Virus record (IMG/VR): IMGVR_UViG_3300024311_000803
Coordinates: 1-23,136 of that record
DNA from: a virus
DNA length: 23,136 nucleotides
Direction: 5' to 3' (one strand)
The notes beneath the pieces were generated by a model. It did no database searches, was not told where the DNA came from, and saw only the letters and a list, made by a program, of their open reading frames with translations. Shown piece after piece: positions 8,125-14,706 of this stretch (positions are counted from its first letter, which is position 1; every line of letters begins with the position of its first letter). The position numbers and the translations under genes are program-made.

Positions 8125-8743
8125 ACATCACGATCGCGGCCAAGAACGGGCCAATGGCCCCGCCGATCTTCCACAGCGCGACGACCGCAAGGATGAGCGG
8201 CACGCCGAGATCGATCACGCCGATGCGCAGGTACTGAGCCGCCTCAAGCGTCGTGTGCCGACGCTGCAATCGGCGAAGCTCGACAAGCAGCAAATCCAGG
8301 TGCTTGCTCGCCTCGGCCTGTGAACGTTGAGCATCCAGCCTCTGCTGTTCGGTGTAGTCGGCGTATCGGCCCGGCTCTGTCAGCAGGTGGTGCATGCCGA
8401 TCAGATGCTCGCGAAATCCCAGGAGGAAATCGCGGTAGCCCTTGATGCCAATGGACTCCCGAGCGATCCACCAGCGGTTGAAGTCCGTCCACGCATGAGC
8501 CAGGAAGATCACCAGCGTGTAGACCAAGCCAACTGACAGCGCGCCGTGGAGGATGTTCGGCGCCCCCTCAGGAACCTCGATATCCAGCCAAGGCGTCTTA
8601 TTGATCTTCAGGCCATAGACAGTCAGCAGTATCGAGGCGCAACTGGCGAACAGGAGATGGCCGCGCTTCGTCTCAGTCTCCTTCGTCAGCGGATCGCCCA
8701 TCGCGAGCGTCGACAGACTGGCTTTCTCGGGGAGTTTTATCAT
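8123..8743 (-). CDS. multi-pass membrane protein of unknown function (206 aa)
   Basis: A 206-residue protein with two N-terminal membrane segments (about residues 28-46 and 66-86), a central soluble part of about 90 residues rich in charged helices, and one hydrophobic C-terminal stretch (about 179-206) that could cross once or twice. No catalytic motif is seen. Composition is moderately lower in G+C than the tail genes. It lies downstream of, and on the same strand as, the ATPase gene at 9034, separated by 290 bases. It may therefore be co-transcribed, or be an independent cargo gene. A superinfection-exclusion protein or a membrane effector is possible, but nothing proves it. No strong ribosome site is visible before ATG 8743; an in-frame ATG at 8701 is an alternative. 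Confidence 0.65.
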   Translation of the reverse strand: MIKLPEKASLSTLAMGDPLTKETETKRGHLLFASCASILLTVYGLKINKTPWLDIEVPEGAPNILHGALSVGLVYTLVIFLAHAWTDFNRWWIARESIGIKGYRDFLLGFREHLIGMHHLLTEPGRYADYTEQQRLDAQRSQAEASKHLDLLLVELRRLQRRHTTLEAAQYLRIGVIDLGVPLILAVVALWKIGGAIGPFLAAIVM

Positions 8744-9033
8744 GAATGTGGCTACATACCCAACAGGAAGCGCCTGCCAGTGATGAGGCCAAGGGTGCAG
8801 GCTTCAAGAAGTGCTCTCAAGTGCGCGATGCCCGATTAGCGAATGAGGCCCTGTCTGGCAGTTCGAATCTGGGGCCTCGGCATTGACCGAATCAAGCCCG
8901 TCTTTAGATGTCAGTCTGTTCCTCGGTCGTGTTGTCATTGTGCGCTGCAACTGCGGGGTGGAATCAATCTGAATATCTAGAAATAAAACCACAGCGTTGA
9001 CCGAGTGGGGAGTCCCTGTATAGGGGTTAGGCG
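8744..9033. other. 290-base intergenic stretch, no gene seen
   Basis: Relatively AT-rich non-coding stretch between the membrane-protein gene and the ATPase gene. A short hairpin CCCT-GTAT-AGGG lies near 9014-9025, just past the ATPase stop, and the hexamer-like word TTGACCGA occurs near 8883 and 8998. Short open frames here have no ribosome sites and resemble no protein family I know. A promoter for the leftward gene at 8743 may lie here but I cannot point to one. Confidence 0.4.
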
Positions 9034-10521
9034 TCACCGCTCGCGCGGAATGCTGGGTGCGAATGACGCCAGTATGTTCGTGACTGCATCTGGGTAAGCT
9101 TGTGCCCAAATATTAGTAAACGCCGTTGCAACGGTTGCCTCGGTTATCAAGCCTAGGCGCTCACCCACCTGTGCAAACAACAGGTGGGAGTCCCTGTTAG
9201 TTGTTCGCACTGATTGGCAGACTTGCTTAACGTGCTCCGAATTCTCGAAGCGTTGAAGAAGCGCTACGCTCAACTTTCCTCCAATGGCGTCCCACGAAGA
9301 CATTACTTCGTCGAAGACGAAAGCTTCAGGCGACTGCCCAGGAAGACGGAAAACCCCGCCAGAGGTGTCCTCGTTCTGCTTTGAGTCGCCATCGATCAGG
9401 CAGACGGAAGGGACTTTTGATGAAGGATCAAGCCGGTGGTAGCGATTGACCGAAACGGCAGTTCCGTCTCCTTCCATCCCGTGCACCTGTATGTGATCTA
9501 CGGCGACGTTGCCGGCCTGTCGGAGAATAGCTTCGACCCACAATTTGGCAAACGGATCTTCTACGAAGATAACAAGGTTCGCCTCAATTTGACCGGTAAT
9601 GGCGCGGAGCGACTGAATGTCCAGCTTTCCTTGGAATATTCGGTCCTGAGTGGCGACCCAGATCGCCTTCGAGGGGAGCGGCTTGAGCGCATCGTTCGAA
9701 TGTGTGGTGAAAATAGCCTGCAGCTTCTTGCGTTCTGCAACCTCAATTAGATACTCGACCATCCTAACTGTGGCGACAGGATGTAATCCGTTCTCGATTT
9801 CTTCGATCAACACGAGGGCTTGATCTGCAGCAAGTTCGATCTCGGCAACCATTCTGATGATGCTTGATTCGCCCGCTCCAAAGTGGAACTCGGAGTAGCT
9901 CTTTCCGGCTTTGGTTCGTCCAGCCAATAGCGTAACTCGGCCCTTCGAGTCTATGCTCAGCCGGCTAAATCCGGTGACGTCTTTGCCAAGTATCCTCGAA
10001 ACAGCTTGGCTTACCGGTTCCGTCAGGGTATGAACTTGCGCTTCAGGAACCTCAAAGGAATTAGACGCGCATCTGACGAGTTCGGGACGCTCGTTCGCTG
10101 GTACTGTTCGGGACACGCCAAAGAGAAGCACTTGGCGTTCGAGCGCGTCGCGGTTCCATCTTTGGTTGCGAAAGCTAGCTGTTCGTCGTACTGCATCTTT
10201 CTGACTCTGTTTGCGGTCAATGATTTCGTACTCGATTGACCAATCCTGCATGGTTTCATCGTACTTGCCGCTCTTTGCAAAGAACTGCTTGGGCGAAATG
10301 GACTTGTAGGCGCAACCTGCTGCGCCAAGCACAGTTGTCTTTCCTCCGCCATTGGGGCCGATGACCGCGGTGACGGGAAAGTCGAAGGAAACGGGTTCGT
10401 TCGAGAAGCCTCTGATGTGCTTCAGCACAACCTTTGGTAGGTACTGTCCGTAGTTCCGGTTTGCGGCTTTCTCCAGGAGACCGTTGATTGTGCTGTCGCG
10501 AATCTCGCTCTTAAATGCCAT
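9034..10521 (-). CDS. OLD-like ABC ATPase with TOPRIM-like C-terminal domain
   Basis: A 495-residue protein with all parts of an ABC/SMC-type ATPase: Walker A GPNGGGKTT at residues 55-63, signature FGAGES at 214-219, Walker B ALVLIEEIENGLHP at 235-248 with acidic pair E240/E241, and H-loop FTTHSND with His274. After it, VIFVEDP (E321) and SVCLIDGDS (D377, D379) give the acidic residues of a TOPRIM nuclease. This is the OLD-family layout, as in phage P2 Old and Gabija GajA, whose TOPRIM domains cut DNA. Low G+C relative to the phage genes implies foreign origin. It lies 38 bases after the HEPN gene, on the same strand, so the two form an operon. GajB-like helicase is absent. A role in anti-phage defence is an inference; nuclease activity is plausible. 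Confidence 0.85.
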   Translation of the reverse strand: MAFKSEIRDSTINGLLEKAANRNYGQYLPKVVLKHIRGFSNEPVSFDFPVTAVIGPNGGGKTTVLGAAGCAYKSISPKQFFAKSGKYDETMQDWSIEYEIIDRKQSQKDAVRRTASFRNQRWNRDALERQVLLFGVSRTVPANERPELVRCASNSFEVPEAQVHTLTEPVSQAVSRILGKDVTGFSRLSIDSKGRVTLLAGRTKAGKSYSEFHFGAGESSIIRMVAEIELAADQALVLIEEIENGLHPVATVRMVEYLIEVAERKKLQAIFTTHSNDALKPLPSKAIWVATQDRIFQGKLDIQSLRAITGQIEANLVIFVEDPFAKLWVEAILRQAGNVAVDHIQVHGMEGDGTAVSVNRYHRLDPSSKVPSVCLIDGDSKQNEDTSGGVFRLPGQSPEAFVFDEVMSSWDAIGGKLSVALLQRFENSEHVKQVCQSVRTTNRDSHLLFAQVGERLGLITEATVATAFTNIWAQAYPDAVTNILASFAPSIPRER

Positions 10522-10559
10522 GGCTGAAGACTTTTCAAGGGAGCAGGGGATTGTGACGT

Positions 10560-11321
10560 CTAGACCTGTACATCGTGGGCGCTGTAGAACGCCATGAGCC
10601 CATAGATGCGCTCAACATAGACAATGAATTGCCCAAGGTTGGCCAAAATAACGCCCTTATCTAGATCGGGAATTATCTGCGGATGACCTACCGCATTTCG
10701 GGTATGCCGATAGAAATTAAAAGCGCCATCAATAAGTTGCTCAAGATCTTGTGCCAAAGGAAGCTCCTTTGGCTTTGGGCTCGCAGATTTGTACGATCGT
10801 TTGAACTCGTCGTACTTAACTGAAATCATCTTGTTGTTAACGCGCTGAAAGTAGCCCTCCCTGTTCTTGTCGTCCTTGATGCGATTTCCATAAGTTTCAA
10901 TGAGCAAGAGAACTGCCTTCTCGCTGGCCGCGCCTAGCATGAATGCCGCACCAGCAGGGCTGCCCGCCTTGTAGCAACGAAGAGCCTCTTGAAAGAACCA
11001 CAGAACCACTCCATCACAGGCAGGGACTCGCTCCTGTAAAGTTTGAGGAAACTTTTCAATCTCGGCAGGCAGCAGAATGCCTGGGGCGGCGGCCCCTGAT
11101 TCGATACTGGATTTAAGTTCGGTAGCCCAATTCTTTAGTTCTGAATTGGCACCTTCCACAACCATTTTGCCTGAGTTGTAGACCAATACTCCAGCGCGAT
11201 TCGCGCCTGACTTGACTAGAAATTTCGTGGCGTTTTGTATGTCGAGCTCTGCTTCGAAAACGTTGTTGCTCTTCAACGCTTCGCGTACGGCGTTGCAAAT
11301 TTTTTCGTCGCCATTGGGCAT
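10560..11321 (-). CDS. HEPN-domain protein, partner of OLD-like ATPase
   Basis: A 253-residue protein. The C-terminal half (about residues 95-245) is a helical domain resembling DUF4145/HEPN proteins: a helix AFMLGAASEKAVLLLIE, about 127-143, then near the end FYRHTRNAVGHP with R208 and H213, matching R-N-x3-H, the catalytic motif of HEPN ribonucleases. The N-terminal 90 residues form a separate alpha/beta region I cannot name. It is the first gene of the leftward pair with the ATPase at 9034. HEPN proteins next to nucleotide-sensing or ATP-driven partners are often toxins or effectors that cleave RNA when phage infects. This reading is an inference. A strong palindrome at 11357-11380 lies just upstream. 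No clear ribosome site is seen. Confidence 0.8.
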   Translation of the reverse strand: MPNGDEKICNAVREALKSNNVFEAELDIQNATKFLVKSGANRAGVLVYNSGKMVVEGANSELKNWATELKSSIESGAAAPGILLPAEIEKFPQTLQERVPACDGVVLWFFQEALRCYKAGSPAGAAFMLGAASEKAVLLLIETYGNRIKDDKNREGYFQRVNNKMISVKYDEFKRSYKSASPKPKELPLAQDLEQLIDGAFNFYRHTRNAVGHPQIIPDLDKGVILANLGQFIVYVERIYGLMAFYSAHDVQV

Positions 11322-11356
11322 GTGTGCGTCCGGGGTTAAATTGGTCTAACCTGCTG

Positions 11357-11400
11357 TATGCGACAAGCCGATGTCGCATAACACAGGGCTTGTCGCAATA
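11357..11400. promoter_or_regulatory. palindromic operator upstream of HEPN-ATPase operon
   Basis: TATGCGACA (11357-11365) and TGTCGCATA (11372-11380) are a perfect 9-base dyad around AGCCGA. A third half-site, TGTCGCAATA, lies at 11391-11400. The alternative pairing GCGACAAGCC (11360-11369) with GGCTTGTCGC (11387-11396) is also a perfect 10-base dyad. The cluster sits 36 to 79 bases upstream of the HEPN start codon, where a repressor would overlap the promoter. The regulator is not encoded in the pair, so it may be a phage or host protein. Confidence 0.6.
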
Positions 11401-11698
11401 GCAGTAACGCCCGATGCTGAGGTAAGTTTCTCAATCATCTCGGATTTCCTACTGCTGGCGGCATGCGAGTACGTGGCAAAGTTCCGCGATCAAAGCGGCA
11501 GCTGTTACACATTCTTGAACCTGCGCATCATCATGCCTATGGGTGATGGTCCGGGTTCCGTCCGGCCTAAATCAGTTTAGGGAAAGACGCAGTCGCGGTC
11601 ACGGCCGGCGGTGTGGCGGTGACACCGCAAACGGCGGTTCGTTCTTTCAGCATGGGTTGAGGACTGAGCGGCTCCAGGGTGGCACCCCGCGCGCCAGT
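11401..11698. other. intergenic stretch with terminator-like hairpin, no convincing gene
   Basis: About 300 bases between the accessory island and the leftward repressor-like gene. A 69-codon rightward frame starting inside the operator at 11371 has no ribosome site and no recognisable features, so I do not call it. GCGGTGT (11608-11614) pairs with ACACCGC (11622-11628) around a 7-base loop. It lies downstream of the leftward gene at 11699 and may end that transcript. G+C content rises again to phage-like levels across the stretch, which marks the island boundary. Confidence 0.4.
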
Positions 11699-12004
11699 TC
11701 AGCGGCGCAGGAAGGTGAGCAGCGCCAGCTGTTGGTCAGGGGTCAGTGCGTCGTAGCTGGCGATGAGCATGCGGTGGGCGTCGGTGATGGACGCTGCGCA
11801 GGTTGCGGTACCAGTTCCAGCCATAGGGGGCACGGACGTGCCGGGTGCCGCGCGGCCGCGCGCCATGCTCTCCTCGAGCCTGAGCATGATCTCCTGAGCC
11901 AAGGGGCGGCGGTTGATGGCCGCCTCGCGTTCCAGCTCGGTGCGCAGTTCTGGTCTCAGCCGCAGGGTGAACGGCGCCTTGTGGGAGGACTTGGCGGTGT
12001 TCAT
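11699..12004 (-). CDS. ribbon-helix-helix (Arc-like) regulator, paralogue 2
   Basis: A 101-residue protein with an Arc-type ribbon-helix-helix DNA-binding domain in residues 10-45: a strand APFTLRLRPELRTELER, then helices with the INRRPLAQEIMLRLE pattern. After a variable, Ala/Pro-rich linker, the C-terminal 30 residues (RMLIASYDALTPDQQLALLT) form a conserved helical tail. The protein at 12053 shares both parts, so the two are tandem paralogues. Transcribed leftward, 48 bases behind that gene, probably as one operon. It probably acts as a phage repressor in the lysogeny switch. The target is unknown; the dyads at 12437 and 12675 are candidates. Confidence 0.75.
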   Translation of the reverse strand: MNTAKSSHKAPFTLRLRPELRTELEREAAINRRPLAQEIMLRLEESMARGRAAPGTSVPPMAGTGTATCAASITDAHRMLIASYDALTPDQQLALLTFLRR

Positions 12005-12052
12005 CCCGGGGAGGCTGCCTGGAAGGGTGGGCCCGGTGTAGCCGCCGCGCGC

Positions 12053-12388
12053 TCAGCGCTTCAGGACCGTCAGTAGCGCCAGTTGCTTCTCGGGCGGCAT
12101 CTGGTCCCAGATGGCCAGGATCATGCGTTGACCGTCCGAGAGCGGCTTCCCTGCAGGCCCCTCGCGGGAGACCTGCACCGTCGGCGCCACTTCACCAAGT
12201 CGCAACTCGGTGCGTACGTGGTCGACCTCAAGGCTCGCCTTGAGTCTGCGAATGATCTCGGCGCTCAGGGTCCTGCCGTTGATCGACGCCTCCCGCTCGA
12301 GTGCTGCACGCAGTTCTGGCTGCAGGCGCACGCCGGTCGGCGCGATGTCACGCACTCGCTCACCTTCGGGCTTGGCTGGTCTTCCCAT
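12053..12388 (-). CDS. ribbon-helix-helix (Arc-like) regulator, paralogue 1
   Basis: A 111-residue protein of the same design as the one at 11699. The ribbon-helix-helix part lies at about residues 16-50 (TGVRLQPELRAALEREASIN, then RTLSAEIIRRLKASLE). The C-terminal tail SDGQRMILAIWDQMPPEKQL is conserved with its neighbour, suggesting oligomerisation or partner contact. It is first in the leftward operon and faces the divergent rightward gene at 12476 across 87 bases holding a strong dyad. That is the layout of a phage immunity switch, with this gene as a candidate main repressor. I do not see a classical helix-turn-helix CI-like repressor anywhere in the window. Confidence 0.8.
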   Translation of the reverse strand: MGRPAKPEGERVRDIAPTGVRLQPELRAALEREASINGRTLSAEIIRRLKASLEVDHVRTELRLGEVAPTVQVSREGPAGKPLSDGQRMILAIWDQMPPEKQLALLTVLKR

Positions 12389-12475
12389 GCCGACGACTGT
12401 ATTTGTTCAACACGCTTGCTCGCTGTGTAGTAACGTGATAACGTTTGTTCACGTTATCTCGTAAGGCGCTCAGAC
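12389..12475. promoter_or_regulatory. divergent promoter/operator of the repressor switch
   Basis: Region between divergent ribbon-helix-helix genes. GATAACGT (12437-12444) and ACGTTATC (12451-12458) are a perfect dyad around TTGTTC, and an extra TAACG half-site lies at 12431-12435. Arc-family proteins bind such paired short sites as dimers of dimers. The leftward and rightward promoters must lie here. AAGGCG at 12463-12468 is a plausible ribosome site for the gene at 12476. Confidence 0.6.
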
Positions 12476-12679
12476 ATGAAGCAAGACCGAGAGCAGATGC
12501 TGGCCGCACGGGTTCCGAAGGACCTGATCCGGCAGCTGGAGCGCGCCGCAGCAGCGGTTGATCGCACTCGGAGTGCGGAGGTTCGGGTGCGTCTTGCGCA
12601 CAGCCTGCAGACCTATCCGGTGCTGACTGTGCCCGTCGCTGGCTCGGTTCAGCAGGCGGAAAAGGTCTCCAACTCGTGA
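12476..12679 (+). CDS. small ribbon-helix-helix protein (Cro-like position)
   Basis: A 67-residue protein with a ribbon-helix-helix core: strand MLAARVPKDLIRQLERAAAA (residues 8-27), then the second helix SAEVRVRLAHSLQ. It is shorter than the leftward paralogues and lacks their conserved C-terminal tail. It is the first rightward gene of the early region, so by position it corresponds to Cro: a small antagonist that shuts off the leftward repressor operon. That role is inferred from gene order. Its stop codon overlaps a dyad at 12675-12692. Confidence 0.75.
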   Translation: MKQDREQMLAARVPKDLIRQLERAAAAVDRTRSAEVRVRLAHSLQTYPVLTVPVAGSVQQAEKVSNS

Positions 12680-12692
12680 TTCACGTATCACG
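12675..12692. promoter_or_regulatory. second dyad, possible operator before BRO-N gene
   Basis: CGTGAT (12675-12680) and ATCACG (12687-12692) are a perfect 6-base dyad around TCACGT. The same CGTGAT word occurs at 12434-12439 in the divergent operator, so one of the ribbon-helix-helix proteins may bind both sites. The site spans the stop of the small regulator gene and lies about 20 bases before the next start. Confidence 0.4.
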
Positions 12693-12713
12693 AAACAACG
12701 CGCGGAGGTGATC

Positions 12714-13286
12714 ATGACCAAGATGGATGGTGGCGGCGCTATGACGCTGCGCTTTCAGGATACCGACTTCGACGTGCTGGACCTGCACGGCCAGCCGTGG
12801 CTGAGGGGCCCGCAGATCGCGGGTGCCTTGGGCTACGGTGATGCGGGCAAGCGGGTGGCCGACCTGTACGCCCGCAACGCCGCCGAGTTCACCGCCGACA
12901 TGACCCAGGTGCTGGAGCTGCCCACGGCCGGCGGCCGCCAGCCGGTGCGGGTGTTCAGCCTGCGCGGCGCGCACCTGCTGGGCATGCTGGCCCGCACGGC
13001 GGTGGCCGCCGCCTTCCGCCGCTGGGTGCTGGATGTGCTGGAGGGGCTGGAGCTGCCGCAGGCCCTGAAGCCGCTCAGCCACGCCACCCGGCTGGCCTAC
13101 ATGAAGGAGTGCCGGCTCATCGCCCGAGAGCTGAGCCAGCTGGGCGCCAGCGCGGCCCGGGCCTATGCCGAGCAGCTGCACGCCCAGTTGCGCCAGCTCA
13201 ACCGCTGGGTGGGCCTGCCCACGCAGCCGCTGGACAAGCTGTGCCCGGTGCTGAAGCAGCTCCCGCTGGGAGACGGCGCGGCCTGA
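12714..13286 (+). CDS. BRO-N domain antirepressor-like protein
   Basis: A 190-residue protein with a BRO-N domain in about residues 8-105, the DNA-binding part found in phage antirepressors: LRFQDTDFDVLDLHGQPWLRG at the start, then GALGYGDAGKRVADLY, and a Phe-Arg-Arg-Trp-containing helix near the end (AAFRRWVLDVLEGLELP). The C-terminal part is helical and does not look like the usual KilA-C or ANT domain. Start chosen at ATG 12714, 5 bases after GGAGG at 12704-12708; a GTG at 12708 is less likely. It is the first full-size gene of the early operon and probably acts on the lysogeny switch or early transcription. Confidence 0.75.
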   Translation: MTKMDGGGAMTLRFQDTDFDVLDLHGQPWLRGPQIAGALGYGDAGKRVADLYARNAAEFTADMTQVLELPTAGGRQPVRVFSLRGAHLLGMLARTAVAAAFRRWVLDVLEGLELPQALKPLSHATRLAYMKECRLIARELSQLGASAARAYAEQLHAQLRQLNRWVGLPTQPLDKLCPVLKQLPLGDGAA

Positions 13287-13350
13287 CATGCCGCCACTGT
13301 GGCGCGGCCCCGCCCGCGCCGCCACTGACAACCCGCCCAGGAGACCACAC

Positions 13351-13842
13351 GTGCCCAAGAGATACGCACTGCGGCGCCAGCACGCGCCCAATGTGTTTGA
13401 GGCCTTCCGCCAGGTGGTGATGCTGCAGGACGTGCACGCCCTGGCCGCGCGCATGGGGCTGCGCCCCGGCACGCTCTACAACAAGGCCGACGCGGGCGAT
13501 GACTCGCACAACCAGCCCACGCTGCGCGATGTGATGCTGGTGACCGAGATCACCGGCGACACCCGCGTGCTCGAGGCCATGGCCGAGGCCTTCGGCCGCG
13601 CGCTGTTTGACGCCCAGGCCCACGCCAACACCAGCGACGAAGACCTGCTGGCCCTGCTGACGCGCATGGGCGCCGAGTCGGGCGAGTTCCACGCCGCGCT
13701 GGCGCGGGGGCTGGGTGAGCGGCACTTCACGCCCGCCGCGCTGGCGGCCGTGCGCGCCGAGGCGATGGACCTGGTGGCCGCGTTGATGACGCTGCTGCAC
13801 CGGCTGGAGGGCTACGTTGATGCCGCCGAAGCCACCCGCTGA
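13351..13842 (+). CDS. CII/CP76-like phage regulatory protein
   Basis: A 163-residue protein resembling the phage regulatory protein CII/CP76 family (P2-like phages). The helix-turn-helix lies in the first third, HALAARMGLRPGTLYNKA, about residues 29-46. It is followed by TLRDVMLVTEITGDTRVLEA (57-76), a signature of this family. The rest is helical. GTG 13351 has AGGAG at 13339-13343 seven bases upstream; an earlier ATG at 13288 lacks one. It probably helps choose between lysogeny and lytic growth by activating or stabilising repressor expression. It overlaps the next gene's start at its end. Confidence 0.75.
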   Translation: MPKRYALRRQHAPNVFEAFRQVVMLQDVHALAARMGLRPGTLYNKADAGDDSHNQPTLRDVMLVTEITGDTRVLEAMAEAFGRALFDAQAHANTSDEDLLALLTRMGAESGEFHAALARGLGERHFTPAALAAVRAEAMDLVAALMTLLHRLEGYVDAAEATR

Positions 13843-14500
13843 CCCGCCGGCCACCCCACCGGCCCAGGCCCCGGCCCCGGCCGCGGATGCAGCCCCGGCC
13901 CCTGCCACGGGCACGGGCACGGGCACGGGCACGGGCAAGGCCAAGGGCACGCCCACGCCCGCGCTGCGGGTGGTGCCGCCGGCGCCGCTGCCCATTGAGC
14001 AGCGGCGGCTGCTGCACGGCATTCCGCCCGGGCATGTGCTGGGCGGGCCGGTGCTGGCGGCGCGGGTGGTGGCGTGCTTCGGGCCGGCGCTGCTGGCCAT
14101 GCTGCGCAAGAAGGAGGCCGCCCATGCCGAAGCGCAACGCGCCCTGGCCCCCACCCTGGCCGCCGCGCCGGGCCCAGCCGCCCAGCCCGCAGCTGCCCCT
14201 GCCGCTGGAGCCCAGCGCCGCAGAGCTGCGCGCCGAGCTGCACCGCATCTGGCAGGGCCGGGCGTACTGGCGCCTGCGCTACCCCACGCTGCAGGCGCTG
14301 CTGGCCTGCCCCCGGCGCCGCCACCTGCTGACGGTGTGTGCCCGCCAGGCCTGGCGGGCCCGGCAGCGGGCGCAGCACCCGGGGCCGGGGCGGTAGCGCC
14401 CGCGGGGCAGGCCGGGCAGGGCGGGCAGGCCGGGCAGGCCGGGCCGGTGGCGCCGGATGGGCCGGTGCCGCCACCCGCGCCGGGCCCGGCCCGGGGCTGA
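13820..14500 (+). CDS. Pro/Ala-rich hypothetical protein (uncertain 3' end)
   Basis: An open frame of 226 codons beginning at ATG 13820 inside the end of the CII-like gene. The first 60 residues are Pro/Ala/Thr-rich, with five Thr-Gly pairs coded by a hexanucleotide repeat. A plausible folded helical part follows, EQRRLLHGIPPGHVLGGPVL and AARVVACFGPALLAMLRKKE, up to about residue 100. From about residue 101 onward the frame coincides with the gene at 14124 in another frame and the translation turns low-complexity, so the real protein may be shorter, or a frameshift may end it. Function unknown. Confidence 0.45.
   Translation: MPPKPPADPPATPPAQAPAPAADAAPAPATGTGTGTGTGKAKGTPTPALRVVPPAPLPIEQRRLLHGIPPGHVLGGPVLAARVVACFGPALLAMLRKKEAAHAEAQRALAPTLAAAPGPAAQPAAAPAAGAQRRRAARRAAPHLAGPGVLAPALPHAAGAAGLPPAPPPADGVCPPGLAGPAAGAAPGAGAVAPAGQAGQGGQAGQAGPVAPDGPVPPPAPGPARG
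13907..13936 (+). repeat. (ACGGGC)5 hexanucleotide tandem repeat
   Basis: Five perfect ACGGGC units in the 5' part of the Pro/Ala-rich gene. The unit length is a multiple of three, so slippage would add or remove Thr-Gly pairs without changing frame. The tract probably is a flexible linker. Confidence 0.7.
14124..14396 (+). CDS. small basic helical protein nested in overlapping frame
   Basis: A 90-residue frame lying inside the longer 13820-14500 frame, shifted by one base. ATG 14124 has a strong AAGGAGG ribosome site at 14111-14117 with 6-base spacing. The product starts with a Pro/Trp-rich piece, then a convincing charged, helical part (SAAELRAELHRIWQGRAYWR, then RYPTLQALLACPRRRHLL), and ends basic. 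This reads far more like protein than the overlapping frame does. Family not recognised; a basic C-terminus suggests nucleic-acid contact. Translational coupling to the upstream gene is likely. Confidence 0.6.
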   Translation: MPKRNAPWPPPWPPRRAQPPSPQLPLPLEPSAAELRAELHRIWQGRAYWRLRYPTLQALLACPRRRHLLTVCARQAWRARQRAQHPGPGR

Positions 14501-14511
14501 GGTGGCCAGGG

Positions 14512-14706
14512 GTGCGGCCGGTGGTGTGGCCCGTGGTGCGTGCCTGGCTGGGCGCGCTGCTGTGGCTGGTGGTGTGGTTGGGCCTGGGCGCGGTGCTGGA
14601 CACCGCGGGGCCCTTGCACAAGGGGGCTGGTGATGGACTTGTTGAAGCGGTACCTGACGGATGCGGAGCAGCGTGCGCTGCTGCAGGCGGCCCGGCGGTC
14701 GACTGA
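14512..14706 (+). CDS. possible small membrane protein
   Basis: A frame from GTG 14512, with GAGG at 14499-14502, giving 64 residues. It has one clear hydrophobic stretch, VVRAWLGALLWLVVWLGLGA, followed by a low-complexity end that overlaps the recombinase gene by 74 bases. The hydrophobic part suggests a single-pass membrane peptide. Frames this open are common in DNA this G+C-rich, and the overlap is long, so this is tentative. Confidence 0.3.
   Translation: MRPVVWPVVRAWLGALLWLVVWLGLGAVLDTAGPLHKGAGDGLVEAVPDGCGAACAAAGGPAVD

Noticed and set aside
8850-8880. GTTCGAATC at 8861, like a tRNA T-arm
   Set aside because: Only three base pairs of the arm form, there is no CCA end and no cloverleaf. 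Not a tRNA or a convincing attachment-site remnant.
8804-9109. 101-codon minus-strand frame overlapping the end of the ATPase gene
   Set aside because: No ribosome site, no family resemblance, and it spans the ATPase stop codon region.
9034-10521. Assignment of the ATPase as Gabija GajA
   Set aside because: The partner is a HEPN protein, with no UvrD-like GajB helicase next to it, so the Gabija label is not supported.
11371-11580. 69-codon rightward frame upstream of the repressor genes
   Set aside because: Starts inside the operator palindrome, has no ribosome site and no recognisable protein features.
13907-13936. Hexanucleotide repeat as a possible CRISPR or phase-variation switch
   Set aside because: No spacers, so not CRISPR. 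Unit length of six cannot switch the frame, only linker length.
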